DNA from: CAYUWG01 sp964448285
Lineage (GTDB): Bacteria > Bacteroidota > Ignavibacteria > SZUA-365
Length of the DNA: 26,000 bases
NCBI GenBank assembly: GCA_964448285.1
Contig: CAYUWG010000055.1
Coordinates: 1 to 26,000 of the forward strand
Direction: 5' to 3'
Position numbers and translations under genes: made by a program. The notes under the pieces are model-generated. The model worked only from the letters and a program-made list of their open reading frames with translations. It had not been told where the DNA came from and searched no databases. Below are positions 7,188 through 16,025 of the stretch, piece by piece. How positions within the stretch are numbered: the first letter of the stretch is position 1; each line of letters begins with the position of its first letter.

Positions 7188-10100
7188 ATGCCGTTTAAAA
7201 CCCAGGACACACTGAAAAAGAACTTCACGAAGATATCCATCGGACTCGCTTCATCCGATGCGATTCTCGCCCGTTCGTTTGGCGAAGTAACGAAACCGGA
7301 GACGATCAATTACCGGTCGTTCCGTCCCGAGAAAGATGGACTCTTTTGCGAGAAGATCTTCGGACCCGTTCGCGATTGGGAATGCCACTGCGGGAAATAT
7401 AAACGCATCCGCTACAAGGGAATCATCTGTGACAGATGCGGCGTCGAGGTGACACAAAAATCCGTTCGTCGCGAACGCATGGGACACATCTCCCTTGCGG
7501 TTCCGATCGTTCATATCTGGTACTTCCGCTCACTGCCGAGTAAGATCGCCGCGATACTTGGAATTACATCCAAGGAGTTGGAGAAAATCATTTACTACGA
7601 GAATTACGTCGTGATCAATCCCGGCACGGCGGGATTCCCGAAACCGTTCGGAAACCTCGATGTCGCGGTCAATCCGGACGAAGAAGGAAAGGTCGATAAA
7701 ACGCTCTTCAGCAATGACCTCACGTTTCTCACCGAGGAAGAATACCTCGCGACGCTTGCGACTCTCGATCCATCGAATTACGACTTGGACGATGACGACC
7801 CGCGCAAATTCGTGGCGTTGATCGGCGGTGAAGCCATCAAGGCGTTGATGCGGAAAATCGACATCGAAAAACTCGCAGACCGCTTGCGCTACCAGATCGA
7901 AGTGGAAACCTCTCAGCAGAAGCGCCTCGAAGCCATCAAGCGGATGCGCGTCGTCGGCGCCTTTCTCCCTGAAGAAGGGAACATGTTGAACAGACCCGAA
8001 TGGATGGTGCTCGACGTCATTCCTGTGATCCCACCGGAGTTACGTCCACTCGTTCCACTCGAAGGAGGACGCTTTGCAACGTCGGATTTGAACGACTTGT
8101 ATCGCCGCGTCATCATTCGAAACAACAGATTGAAACGCCTCATCGATATCAAGGCACCGGAAGTCATTCTCAGAAACGAGAAGCGCATGTTGCAGGAAGC
8201 GGTGGATTCGCTGTTCGACAACAGCCGCCGAGTGAACTCCGTTCGAAGTGATAACAACCGCGCACTCAAATCGCTTTCCGACATGCTGAAAGGCAAACAA
8301 GGCCGATTCCGTCAGAACCTCCTCGGAAAGCGTGTCGATTATTCGGGTCGCTCGGTCATCGTCGTCGGTCCGGAAATGAAACTGCACCAATGCGGATTGC
8401 CGAAGGACATGGCCGTTGAATTGTTCAAGCCCTTCATCATCCGCAAGCTGATCGAACGCGGTATCGTGAAAACTGTGAAGAGCGCCAAAAAAGTCGTCGA
8501 TAAAAAAGGCCCGGAGGTTTGGGATATTCTGGAGAAGATCATCGACGGCCATCCAGTGCTGCTCAACCGCGCACCGACGTTGCACCGTCTTGGCATCCAA
8601 GCCTTCCAGCCATTGTTGGTCGAAGGAAAAGCAATCCGCCTGCACCCGCTCGTTTGTACGGCGTTCAATGCGGACTTCGACGGCGACCAGATGGCTGTGC
8701 ACGTGCCCCTTTCGTTCGATGCGCAATTGGAAGCCGGAGTTCTCCTGCTTTCCGCTCATAACATCCTCTCGCCACAAAACGGCGCACCCATTGCAATACC
8801 GAACCAGGAAATCGTTCTCGGATGTTACTACCTGACGAAAGCGCTGCCCGGGGATAAGGGGGAAGGAAAAGTGTTTTCTTCGATGGATGAAGCGGTGATC
8901 GCATATGATCAGAGGAAAGTCGGTTTGCACGCCCGAGTGAAAGTGCGCTATCCGCTGCCCGTTGAAGAATGGGAAAATGGTAAACCGAAATTCACGCTCA
9001 TAAGCACGACGATGGGGCGAACCCTCTTCAACCGAATCATCCCACAGAAAATCGGGTTCATCAACGAAGTTCTCACGAAGCGACGACTCGTTCAGCTTAT
9101 CGCAACGATCTTCTATCGAACAGGAAATCGGGATACCGCACGCTTCCTCGATGATCTGAAAGATCTCGGATTTGGGTTCGCAACCGCGGGAGGCCTTTCA
9201 ATCAGTGTCTCCGACGTGGAGATCCCCGATGAGAAAAACCAACTCATCGAAAAAGCCCAAGCCGACGTCGAAAAGATCATGCAGCAATACCAGCGGGGTT
9301 TCATCACCAACGGTGAACGCTACAACAAAGTGATCGACATCTGGACGCGTACGACCAACCGCGTCGCGGACAAACTCTTCGACACGCTCCAGAACAGTCA
9401 GAACGGATTCAATTCCCTCTACATGATGATGGACTCCGGTGCGCGTGGTTCGAAGGAGCAGGTACGCCAGCTCGCCGGAATGCGCGGTCTCATGGCCAAG
9501 CCTCAAAAAAGCCTGACCGGGCAAACGGGTGAGATCATCGAGAATCCGATCACTGCGAACTTCCGGGACGGCCTCTCGATTCTCGAATACTTCATCTCCA
9601 CTCACGGCGCTCGAAAGGGACTCGCCGACACCGCGCTGAAGACCGCCGATGCAGGATATCTCACCCGTCGGCTTGTGGACGTCGCACAGGATACCGCCAT
9701 TTCCGAGTTCGACTGCAAGACCATTCGCGGAGTCAGCGTATCAGCCTTGAAGGAAGGCGAAGATGTCAAGGAGCCTTTGCACGAACGTATTCTCGGTCGC
9801 GTTTCTCTCGATGAGATAAAGGACCCGCTATCGGGTGAAGTTCTCGTGCTAGCGGGCGATATGATCGACGAAGAAAAAGCCAACGCCATCGCGCAAACGT
9901 CTATCGAATCCGTCATGATTCGCTCGGTGCTGACATGTGAAGCGCGGCGCGGCGCGTGCGCACGTTGTTACGGTCGCAACCTTACAAGCGGTCGTCTTGT
10001 GGACGTCGGGGAAGCGGTAGGAATCATCGCGGCACAATCCATCGGAGAACCCGGTACGCAGCTTACACTACGGACTTTCCACATCGGAGGAACGGCAAGC

Positions 10101-11549
10101 CGCATCGCCGCGCAGTCACAGATCTCGACACGCTTCGAGGGGCGCGTACAGTTCGAAGGCTTGAAAACGGTAACGTATGCTGATGACGTAGAAGACAAGG
10201 TTGTCACAGTCAATCGCAACGGCGTCATAAACATCTTGGACAATGACAACCGAGTGATCTCGAAATACGATATCCCATACGGTGCCACAATCCTTGTAAC
10301 GGAAGGACAAATAGTTGCCCGAGGAGAAGTGCTTTACGAATGGGATCCCTACAACGCTGTGATCATCGCAGAACATAGCGGAACGGTCGTCTTCTCAGAC
10401 CTTTTTGAAGGACGAACTTATCGGGAAGAGCCTGACGAGCAAACGGGTCACATTCAAAAAGTGGTGATCGACTCGAAGGATAAAACACACAATCCGACCA
10501 TACAGATCATCAATAGAAAAAAGGAAATTCTCGTCGGTTACGCTACCCCGGTCCGGGCACATCTCACGGTTGAAAACGGGCAGGTGGTCGTTGCCGGAAC
10601 CGTTCTCGTAAAAATCCCTCGCGAGATCGGAAAGACGAGAGACATCACCGGTGGTCTGCCGAGAGTGACCGAGCTTTTCGAAGCCCGCAGCCCTCAAAAT
10701 CCCGCCATCGTTTCCGAGATCGATGGTGTGGTTACCTTTGGATCGCAAAAGCGCGGTTCTCGCGAATTGATTGTGACAAGCCACGACGGTTCTGATGTTC
10801 GAACGTACCTTTCGCCAATCGGGCGACACGTTCTCGTTCAGCCTCTGGATCACGTTCGCGCCGGCGAACGGCTCACTGATGGAGCGATCAACCCGCACGA
10901 TATTCTTCGGATTAAAGGTGCCGGAGCCGTACAGGAGTACTTGGTGAATGAAATCCAGGAAGTGTACAGGATGCAGGGCGTGAAAATCAATGATAAGCAC
11001 ATTGAAACGATCGTCAGACAGATGCTTCAAAAGGTGCGCATCAAGTCGCCGGGTGATACGCGATTCCTTGAAGGTGACGTCGTCGAGCGTATTCGTGTGA
11101 TCGAGGTAAACGAGGAACTTGAAGATAAAGTGATCATCGTGGAGAAGAACGACTCGAAGTTCAAGCGAGGACAAATCATCCAAAAGAAGAAGGTCCGTGA
11201 AGCGAACCTTGAGATAAAAAAGAAAGAGAAACAGCCGGCAACCGTCCGCGATGCGGAAGCTGCGAGCTATGAACCCGTACTTCTCGGCATCACGCAAGCC
11301 TCTCTGACGACCGAGAGCTTCATCTCTGCCGCCAGCTTCCAGGAGACGACGAAAGTGCTGACGGAAGCGGCGATTGAAGGCAAAGCGGATAAGCTTCTTG
11401 GCCTGAAAGAGAACGTCATCATCGGACATCTCATTCCGGCTGGAACAGGTTTGAAGAAATTTAAAAACATCATGGTTATCCCGACAACGGAAGAGGGATT
11501 GGCGAAAGAGAAAGAATCCGTCGGATTGGTTTCTGAGATTAGCAGATGA
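7188..11549 (+). CDS. rpoC: DNA-directed RNA polymerase subunit beta'
   Basis: This is the largest RNA polymerase subunit, 1453 residues. The N-terminal zinc ribbon uses C66, C68, C81 and C84. The catalytic magnesium loop NADFDGDQMAVH has its three Asp at 496, 498 and 500. The second zinc site uses C843, C917, C924 and C927. The bridge helix and trigger loop region reads VGIIAAQSIGEPGTQLTLRTFHIGG near residue 950. After it comes a long insertion of roughly 165 residues, until GGLPRVTELFEAR near 1155; it matches the SI3-type insert of Proteobacteria and Bacteroidota. The C-terminus (LKENVIIGHLIPAGTG) is complete. The ATG at 7188 has GGAGAAGAG just upstream. Confidence 0.98.
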   Translation: MPFKTQDTLKKNFTKISIGLASSDAILARSFGEVTKPETINYRSFRPEKDGLFCEKIFGPVRDWECHCGKYKRIRYKGIICDRCGVEVTQKSVRRERMGHISLAVPIVHIWYFRSLPSKIAAILGITSKELEKIIYYENYVVINPGTAGFPKPFGNLDVAVNPDEEGKVDKTLFSNDLTFLTEEEYLATLATLDPSNYDLDDDDPRKFVALIGGEAIKALMRKIDIEKLADRLRYQIEVETSQQKRLEAIKRMRVVGAFLPEEGNMLNRPEWMVLDVIPVIPPELRPLVPLEGGRFATSDLNDLYRRVIIRNNRLKRLIDIKAPEVILRNEKRMLQEAVDSLFDNSRRVNSVRSDNNRALKSLSDMLKGKQGRFRQNLLGKRVDYSGRSVIVVGPEMKLHQCGLPKDMAVELFKPFIIRKLIERGIVKTVKSAKKVVDKKGPEVWDILEKIIDGHPVLLNRAPTLHRLGIQAFQPLLVEGKAIRLHPLVCTAFNADFDGDQMAVHVPLSFDAQLEAGVLLLSAHNILSPQNGAPIAIPNQEIVLGCYYLTKALPGDKGEGKVFSSMDEAVIAYDQRKVGLHARVKVRYPLPVEEWENGKPKFTLISTTMGRTLFNRIIPQKIGFINEVLTKRRLVQLIATIFYRTGNRDTARFLDDLKDLGFGFATAGGLSISVSDVEIPDEKNQLIEKAQADVEKIMQQYQRGFITNGERYNKVIDIWTRTTNRVADKLFDTLQNSQNGFNSLYMMMDSGARGSKEQVRQLAGMRGLMAKPQKSLTGQTGEIIENPITANFRDGLSILEYFISTHGARKGLADTALKTADAGYLTRRLVDVAQDTAISEFDCKTIRGVSVSALKEGEDVKEPLHERILGRVSLDEIKDPLSGEVLVLAGDMIDEEKANAIAQTSIESVMIRSVLTCEARRGACARCYGRNLTSGRLVDVGEAVGIIAAQSIGEPGTQLTLRTFHIGGTASRIAAQSQISTRFEGRVQFEGLKTVTYADDVEDKVVTVNRNGVINILDNDNRVISKYDIPYGATILVTEGQIVARGEVLYEWDPYNAVIIAEHSGTVVFSDLFEGRTYREEPDEQTGHIQKVVIDSKDKTHNPTIQIINRKKEILVGYATPVRAHLTVENGQVVVAGTVLVKIPREIGKTRDITGGLPRVTELFEARSPQNPAIVSEIDGVVTFGSQKRGSRELIVTSHDGSDVRTYLSPIGRHVLVQPLDHVRAGERLTDGAINPHDILRIKGAGAVQEYLVNEIQEVYRMQGVKINDKHIETIVRQMLQKVRIKSPGDTRFLEGDVVERIRVIEVNEELEDKVIIVEKNDSKFKRGQIIQKKKVREANLEIKKKEKQPATVRDAEAASYEPVLLGITQASLTTESFISAASFQETTKVLTEAAIEGKADKLLGLKENVIIGHLIPAGTGLKKFKNIMVIPTTEEGLAKEKESVGLVSEISR

Positions 11550-11595
11550 AGTCGATCGCATTTCCCGAATGTTTTTCAGTGAAAACACTTGATCA

Positions 11596-11607
11596 GCGAG
11601 AACTCGC
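11596..11607. promoter_or_regulatory. Inverted repeat next to the rpsL promoter
   Basis: GCGAG (11596-11600) and CTCGC (11603-11607) form a perfect palindrome with a 2-nt centre. It ends one base before the proposed -35 box at 11609. It could be an operator, a weak RNA hairpin at the end of the rpoC transcript, or chance. I see no second copy in the window. Confidence 0.25.
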
Positions 11608-11608
11608 C

Positions 11609-11637
11609 TTGACTATCCGTGGATTTTTCGCTAAGTT
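11609..11637 (+). promoter_or_regulatory. Promoter for the str group (rpsL-rpsG-fusA-tuf)
   Basis: TTGACT at 11609-11614 and TAAGTT at 11632-11637 are separated by exactly 17 nt, a good match to the housekeeping sigma consensus. The -10 region read as TAAGTTTAC also resembles the Bacteroidota TAnnTTTG element. Transcription would begin near 11644 and give a leader of about 57 nt before rpsL. It lies in the second largest gap of the window, where a fresh promoter for the str genes makes sense. It is a prediction from sequence alone. Confidence 0.65.
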
Positions 11638-11638
11638 T

Positions 11639-11668
11639 ACAAGCTCTTGTGGGCTATTTCAACCACAA
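11639..11668 (+). promoter_or_regulatory. rpsL leader with two mutually exclusive hairpins
   Basis: ACAAG (11639-11643) can pair with CTTGT (11646-11650) across a 2-nt gap (in practice a 4-bp stem with a 4-nt loop). TTGTGG (11647-11652) can instead pair with CCACAA (11663-11668) around a 10-nt loop. Bases 11647-11650 are shared, so only one can form. Neither is strong and no U-tract follows. It could be a weak switch in the leader or chance. Confidence 0.25.
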
Positions 11669-11700
11669 ACAACCATAACCGAAGGAACAGAGTAACTACA

Positions 11701-12075
11701 TTGCCAACGATTAGTCAGCTTGTCAGAAAAGGCCGAAAAGTGATTTTGGCCAAGAAAAAGGCTCCTGCTTTGGAGGCATGCCCACAGAAGCGGGGAGTGT
11801 GTACACGTGTTTATACGACCACGCCGAAGAAACCGAACTCTGCTCTTCGCAAAGTCGCAAGAATCCGCCTGTCCAACGGTGAAGAAGTGACCGCGTATAT
11901 CCCCGGCGAAGGACACAACCTTCAGGAGCACTCGATCGTCCTGATCAGAGGAGGCCGCGTGAAAGATCTTCCGGGCGTCCGCTATCATATCATCCGGGGG
12001 ACCTTGGATACTCAGGGCGTTCAAAACAGAAAACAGGGCCGTTCGAAGTACGGCGCGAAACGACCGAAGCAATGA
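11701..12075 (+). CDS. rpsL: 30S ribosomal protein S12
   Basis: S12 sits at the decoding centre and controls accuracy. From the TTG at 11701 the product is 124 residues and starts PTISQLVRKGRK, as the family does. An earlier in-frame TTG at 11647 would add 18 residues unlike any S12 and is rejected. TTTPKKPNSALRK has K43 and GGRVKDLPG has K88 (counting Met), the residues whose change gives streptomycin resistance, so the allele looks sensitive. D89 is the site methylthiolated in other bacteria. AAGGA lies 14 nt before the start, a long spacing. It is the first gene after the proposed promoter; rpsG follows after 21 nt. Confidence 0.96.
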   Translation: MPTISQLVRKGRKVILAKKKAPALEACPQKRGVCTRVYTTTPKKPNSALRKVARIRLSNGEEVTAYIPGEGHNLQEHSIVLIRGGRVKDLPGVRYHIIRGTLDTQGVQNRKQGRSKYGAKRPKQ

Positions 12076-12096
12076 TAAACGTTATCCAATACTGAC

Positions 12097-12564
12097 ATGA
12101 GAAAAAAGAGAGCTGAAAGACGATATCTGACACCGGATCCAAAGTTCAATGACATTTTGGTATCCCGTTTCGTCAATAGTATCCAGTGGAGCGGAAGGAA
12201 GAATACCGCACAGAAGATCCTCTACGGGGCGATTGATATTGTCGGCGAAAGAACGAAGCAAAACGGATACGAGATTTTCAGAAAAGCGTTGTTTAACGCA
12301 CAGCCTGTGATCGAAGTGCGTGCGAGACGCGTTGGCGGCGCGACGTATCAAGTCCCGACGGAAGTCCGACCCGAGCGAAGGACAGCGCTTGCCATCCGAT
12401 GGCTTCTCATTGCTGCCCGGGCACGTTCCGATAAATCGATGGAGTTGCGCCTTGCTGCCGAGATCATCGCCGCATCGAACAACGAAGGCGGAGCGATCAA
12501 GAAGAAAGATGACGTCCACAGAATGGCTGAAGCGAACAAAGCCTTTGCACACTTTAAATGGTAA
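12097..12564 (+). CDS. rpsG: 30S ribosomal protein S7
   Basis: S7 starts assembly of the 30S head and contacts mRNA and tRNA at the exit site. The 155-residue product begins MRKKRAERRYLTPDPKF and contains the family block NAQPVIEVRARRVGGATYQVP near residue 68, then ALAIRWLLIAARAR and a C-terminal HRMAEANKAFAHFKW. Length is normal. The ATG at 12097 has no SD; only 21 nt separate it from rpsL, so translation is probably coupled. The gap is too short to hold the E. coli-type S7 binding site that controls the str operon, so any autoregulation must work elsewhere. Confidence 0.97.
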   Translation: MRKKRAERRYLTPDPKFNDILVSRFVNSIQWSGRKNTAQKILYGAIDIVGERTKQNGYEIFRKALFNAQPVIEVRARRVGGATYQVPTEVRPERRTALAIRWLLIAARARSDKSMELRLAAEIIAASNNEGGAIKKKDDVHRMAEANKAFAHFKW

Positions 12565-12597
12565 CGATTGACACGAATAGTTGAGTTGAATTTCTGA

Positions 12598-14700
12598 ATG
12601 GCAAAGCGACAGTATAGTCTCGAGAAGACACGAAACATCGGCATCATGGCGCACATCGACGCCGGTAAGACGACCACGACGGAGCGGATATTGTTCTATA
12701 CCGGCGTTCTCCATCGTATGGGTGAAGTGCATGACGGCGCCGCAACGATGGATTGGATGGAGCAAGAGAAGGAACGGGGAATCACGATCACGAGCGCCGC
12801 GACGACTTGCTTCTGGAACGACAACCGGATCAACATTATCGACACTCCGGGACACGTGGACTTCACCGTCGAGGTCGAGCGATCCCTTCGCGTTCTCGAT
12901 GGCGCGGTTGCGCTCTTCTGTGCGGTCGGCGGAGTAGAGCCGCAATCGGAAACAGTATGGCGCCAGGCGGACAAATATCGTGTCCCGCGTATCGCTTTCG
13001 TCAATAAAATGGATCGCGTGGGAGCGGACTTTTACAACGCCGTCGGAATGATGAAGCAGCGACTCGGCGCGAACGCCATTCCCGTCATGCTTCCGATCGG
13101 GCAGGGAGAAACATTCGTTGGAATTCTCGACCTGATCACCATGCAAGCGAGAATTTTCCATGAAGAGACGTTTGGCAACACCTGGGATGAAATCGACATT
13201 CCCGCCGATCTCAAGGACAAGGCGCATGAATACCGCACGAAGATGCTCGAAGCCGTCGCTGAAGTCGATGATTCACTCCTCGTGAAATACCTTGAGGGTG
13301 AAACGATCAGCAAGGAAGAGATTATCAGCGTTCTCCGCCGGGCAACGATTGAGATGAAGATCATTCCTGTCCTGTGCGGATCATCGTTCAAGAACAAGGG
13401 TGTGCAAAGGCTGTTGGACTCAGTGGTCGATTTCCTTCCTTCACCGCTGGATGTCGGCGCTACGATGGGACATCACGTGAATCTGAACGATCACATCGAA
13501 CGGCAGCCCTCAGACTCCGAGAAGTTCTCTGCGTTGGCATTCAAAGTGGCGACCGATCCATACGTCGGGAAACTCGTTTTCTTCCGTGTGTATTCCGGCC
13601 AGGTGAACGCGGGATCGTACCTGTTAAACTCCACGACGGGAAAGAAAGAACGGCTTGGTAGAATTCTTCGAATGCACGCGAACCATCGTGAAGACGTTGA
13701 GACCGCATATACCGGCGATATCTGTGCGGCTATTGGCCTGAAGAACACGCGGACGGGCGATACCCTCTGCGAAGAATCTGATCCCATCATTCTCGAAAAA
13801 ATGGAATTCCCCGAACCGGTTATCGATGTCGCGATCGAGCCGAAGACCAAAGCCGATCAGGAACATCTCTCCGAAGCCATCCAGAAATTGGCGGAAGAAG
13901 ATCCGACCTTCCGCGTGCGCAGCGATGAAGATACCGGACAGACCATCATCAGCGGTATGGGCGAACTGCATCTCGAAATTCTCATCGATAGGATGAAACG
14001 CGAGTTCGGCGTTGAAGCGAATGTCGGTAAACCGCAGGTCGCGTATAAGGAAACGATCAGGAAAAAAGCAACGGCCGAATCGAAATTTGTACGGCAGTCC
14101 GGCGGTCGCGGCCAATTCGGACACGTCGTGATCGACATAGAGCCGAACGAAAAAGGCAAAGGCTACGAATTTGAAAACGCCATCGTCGGCGGCGTCATCC
14201 CGCGTGAATACATTCAACCGGTATCTGAAGGCATTAAGGGTGCGATGCGCAACGGTATCATCGCTGGATATCCGGTCGAAGACGTGAAAGTCCGTTTGCA
14301 CTATGGGTCGTACCACGAAGTCGATTCATCGGAAATGGCATTCAAGATCGCCGGATCGATGGCGTTCAAAGAAGCCGCCAAAAAAGCAGATCCGGTCATT
14401 CTCGAACCGGTGTTTTCCGTCGAAGTCGTGACACCGGAAGAGTACATGGGATCGATCGTCGGTGATCTGAATTCACGCCGGGGAAGAATTGAAGGGATGG
14501 GCACGCGAAGCGATGCCCAGGTCGTAAAAGTGACGGTACCGCTTTCCGAAATGTTCGGATACGCAACCACGCTGCGGTCGCTCTCACAAGGCCGCGCCCT
14601 TTACACGATGCACTTCAGCCATTACGAAGAAGTGCCGAAAAGCATCAGCGATCAAATCAAAGAGAAGTTTTCCGGGAAAGCCGTCCCCGCTGATGCATGA
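12598..14700 (+). CDS. fusA: Elongation factor G
   Basis: EF-G is the GTPase that drives tRNA-mRNA translocation and, with RRF, ribosome recycling. The 700-residue product has G1 AHIDAGKT (18-25), the switch segment ERGITITSAATT, G3 DTPGH (starting D82) and G4 NKMD (136-139). Domain IV carries GGRGQFGHVVIDIEP and the loop GGVIPREYIQPV. The C-terminal domain has EYMGSIVGDLNSRRGRIEGM. These features and the place beside rpsG mark the main EF-G, not a tetracycline-resistance or FusA2 paralogue. The ATG at 12598 has no recognisable SD. The gene lies 33 nt after rpsG and 47 nt before tuf. Confidence 0.98.
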   Translation: MAKRQYSLEKTRNIGIMAHIDAGKTTTTERILFYTGVLHRMGEVHDGAATMDWMEQEKERGITITSAATTCFWNDNRINIIDTPGHVDFTVEVERSLRVLDGAVALFCAVGGVEPQSETVWRQADKYRVPRIAFVNKMDRVGADFYNAVGMMKQRLGANAIPVMLPIGQGETFVGILDLITMQARIFHEETFGNTWDEIDIPADLKDKAHEYRTKMLEAVAEVDDSLLVKYLEGETISKEEIISVLRRATIEMKIIPVLCGSSFKNKGVQRLLDSVVDFLPSPLDVGATMGHHVNLNDHIERQPSDSEKFSALAFKVATDPYVGKLVFFRVYSGQVNAGSYLLNSTTGKKERLGRILRMHANHREDVETAYTGDICAAIGLKNTRTGDTLCEESDPIILEKMEFPEPVIDVAIEPKTKADQEHLSEAIQKLAEEDPTFRVRSDEDTGQTIISGMGELHLEILIDRMKREFGVEANVGKPQVAYKETIRKKATAESKFVRQSGGRGQFGHVVIDIEPNEKGKGYEFENAIVGGVIPREYIQPVSEGIKGAMRNGIIAGYPVEDVKVRLHYGSYHEVDSSEMAFKIAGSMAFKEAAKKADPVILEPVFSVEVVTPEEYMGSIVGDLNSRRGRIEGMGTRSDAQVVKVTVPLSEMFGYATTLRSLSQGRALYTMHFSHYEEVPKSISDQIKEKFSGKAVPADA

Positions 14701-14747
14701 CAAGGACAATCAAAACTCTCTCACTCAGTCACAGGAGCAAATAAGCC

Positions 14748-15959
14748 ATGGCCAAAGAAAAATTTGAACGCTCTAAACCCCATGTCAACATCGGGACCAT
14801 CGGTCACGTCGATCATGGGAAAACCACTTTGACAGCCGCCATCACCATGGCGCTCGCACGAAAGGGCCTCTCTGCCATTCGTTCGTTCGACAGTATCGAT
14901 AACGCTCCTGAAGAACGGGAGCGCGGCATCACGATTGCGACGGCTCACGTCGAATATCAAACGGACAACCGTCACTATGCGCACGTGGATTGTCCCGGTC
15001 ACGCCGACTATGTCAAGAACATGATCACGGGCGCTGCCCAGATGGATGGCGCTATTCTCGTCGTCGCTGCCACGGACGGCCCGATGCCGCAAACACGGGA
15101 ACACATCCTCCTCGCCCGTCAGGTTGGCGTGCCGAGAATCGTCGTGTTCATGAATAAAGTCGATATGGTCGATGATCCGGAGTTGCTGGAACTCGTCGAG
15201 CTTGAACTTCGCGAACTTCTCAGCTCCTATGAATTCCCCGGTGATGAAATTCCTATCATCCGCGGCAGCGCGCTTCAAGCACTTGAAGCAGGGGCAGACC
15301 AAAGTTCGTCACTCGACGATGACCGCTTCAAATGCATCTTCGAGTTGATGGAAGCTTGTGACAGCTACATTCCGATACCGGAGCGCGAGGTCGATAAGCC
15401 TTTCCTCATGTCCGTCGAAGACGTCTTCTCCATCACCGGTCGTGGAACCGTAGGAACGGGTCGCGTCGAGCGTGGCCGCGTGCACGTTGGTGACGAAGTC
15501 GAACTCATCGGTCTTGGCCACCATAAGAAGAGCGTCGTTACCGGCGTGGAAATGTTCCGCAAGGAACTCGATGAAGGCCAAGCAGGAGACAACCTCGGAC
15601 TGCTTCTCCGTGGCGTTGAAAAGAACGAACTCGAGCGCGGGATGGTTATCGCCAAACCCGGTTCGATCACACCGCACAAGAAATTCACCTGTCAGATTTA
15701 CGTCCTCAAGAAAGAGGAAGGCGGACGCCATACTCCGTTCTTCAACAACTACCGTCCGCAGTTCTATTTCCGCACGACGGACGTTACCGGCGTCACTCAA
15801 CTTCCCGAGGGCACCGAAATGGTTATGCCGGGCGACAACGTCGATGGAATGACCGTTGAGTTGATCACACCGATCGCGATGGAAGAAGGTCTTCGCTTCG
15901 CAGTGCGTGAAGGCGGACGTACCGTCGGCGCAGGAGTCGTTTCGAAGATTCTCGAATAA
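14748..15959 (+). CDS. tuf: Elongation factor Tu
   Basis: EF-Tu delivers aminoacyl-tRNA to the ribosome. The 403-residue product has G1 GHVDHGKT (19-26), switch I ERGITIATAHVEY, G3 DCPGH with the catalytic H85, and G4 NKVD (136-139). Domain 2 opens with PFLMSVEDVFSITGRGTVGTGRVERG. Domain 3 contains GGRHTPFFNNYRPQFYFRTTDVTG. It is slightly longer than E. coli EF-Tu (394). The ATG at 14748 has AGGAG 10 nt upstream. The gene ends the str group and a strong terminator follows. Many FCB genomes keep another tuf before tRNA-Trp and secE, so a second copy may lie just upstream of this window; that is inference. Confidence 0.98.
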   Translation: MAKEKFERSKPHVNIGTIGHVDHGKTTLTAAITMALARKGLSAIRSFDSIDNAPEERERGITIATAHVEYQTDNRHYAHVDCPGHADYVKNMITGAAQMDGAILVVAATDGPMPQTREHILLARQVGVPRIVVFMNKVDMVDDPELLELVELELRELLSSYEFPGDEIPIIRGSALQALEAGADQSSSLDDDRFKCIFELMEACDSYIPIPEREVDKPFLMSVEDVFSITGRGTVGTGRVERGRVHVGDEVELIGLGHHKKSVVTGVEMFRKELDEGQAGDNLGLLLRGVEKNELERGMVIAKPGSITPHKKFTCQIYVLKKEEGGRHTPFFNNYRPQFYFRTTDVTGVTQLPEGTEMVMPGDNVDGMTVELITPIAMEEGLRFAVREGGRTVGAGVVSKILE

Positions 15960-15974
15960 GAAGGATTCACGTAG

Positions 15975-16008
15975 CGGCGGCTGGCTTTTCCCGGTCGCCG
16001 TTTTTCTC
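15975..16008 (+). terminator. Intrinsic terminator after tuf, 25 nt before rpsJ
   Basis: A 10-bp stem pairs CGGCGGCTGG (15975-15984) with CCGGTCGCCG (15991-16000), with two G-U pairs and a 6-nt CTTTTC loop. TTTTTCTC follows directly. This is the clearest Rho-independent terminator in the window. The rpsJ start is at 16026, leaving no room for a promoter between them. The terminator must therefore be leaky or regulated, or rpsJ is served by a promoter inside tuf that also reads through it. Confidence 0.85.
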
Positions 16009-16025
16009 TAACGAAGGATTGCACA

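Noticed and set aside
8040..8930. Open frame of 296 codons on the - strand opposite the rpoC catalytic region
   Set aside because: It lies over one of the most conserved parts of rpoC, so it is not an independent gene.
11574..11586. TTTTC-AGT-GAAAA inverted repeat after rpoC as a terminator
   Set aside because: It is A/T-rich, short and lacks a following T-tract, so it should not terminate transcription efficiently.
10395..11588. Long open frame of 397 codons on the - strand opposite rpoC
   Set aside because: rpoC is certain on the + strand here. The opposite frame has no recognisable domain and arises from the codon bias of the + strand gene.
11647..11700. Upstream TTG start that would lengthen S12 by 18 residues
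   Set aside because: The extra residues bear no likeness to S12, and TTG 11701 gives the exact family start.
12082..13227. Open frame of 381 codons on the - strand opposite rpsG and fusA
   Set aside because: It spans two well-conserved genes and their gap, has no family likeness, and is a codon-bias shadow.
16007..16012. TCTAAC as a -10 box for a promoter between the terminator and rpsJ
   Set aside because: It would place the transcript start at or after the SD of rpsJ, and no -35 box fits upstream.
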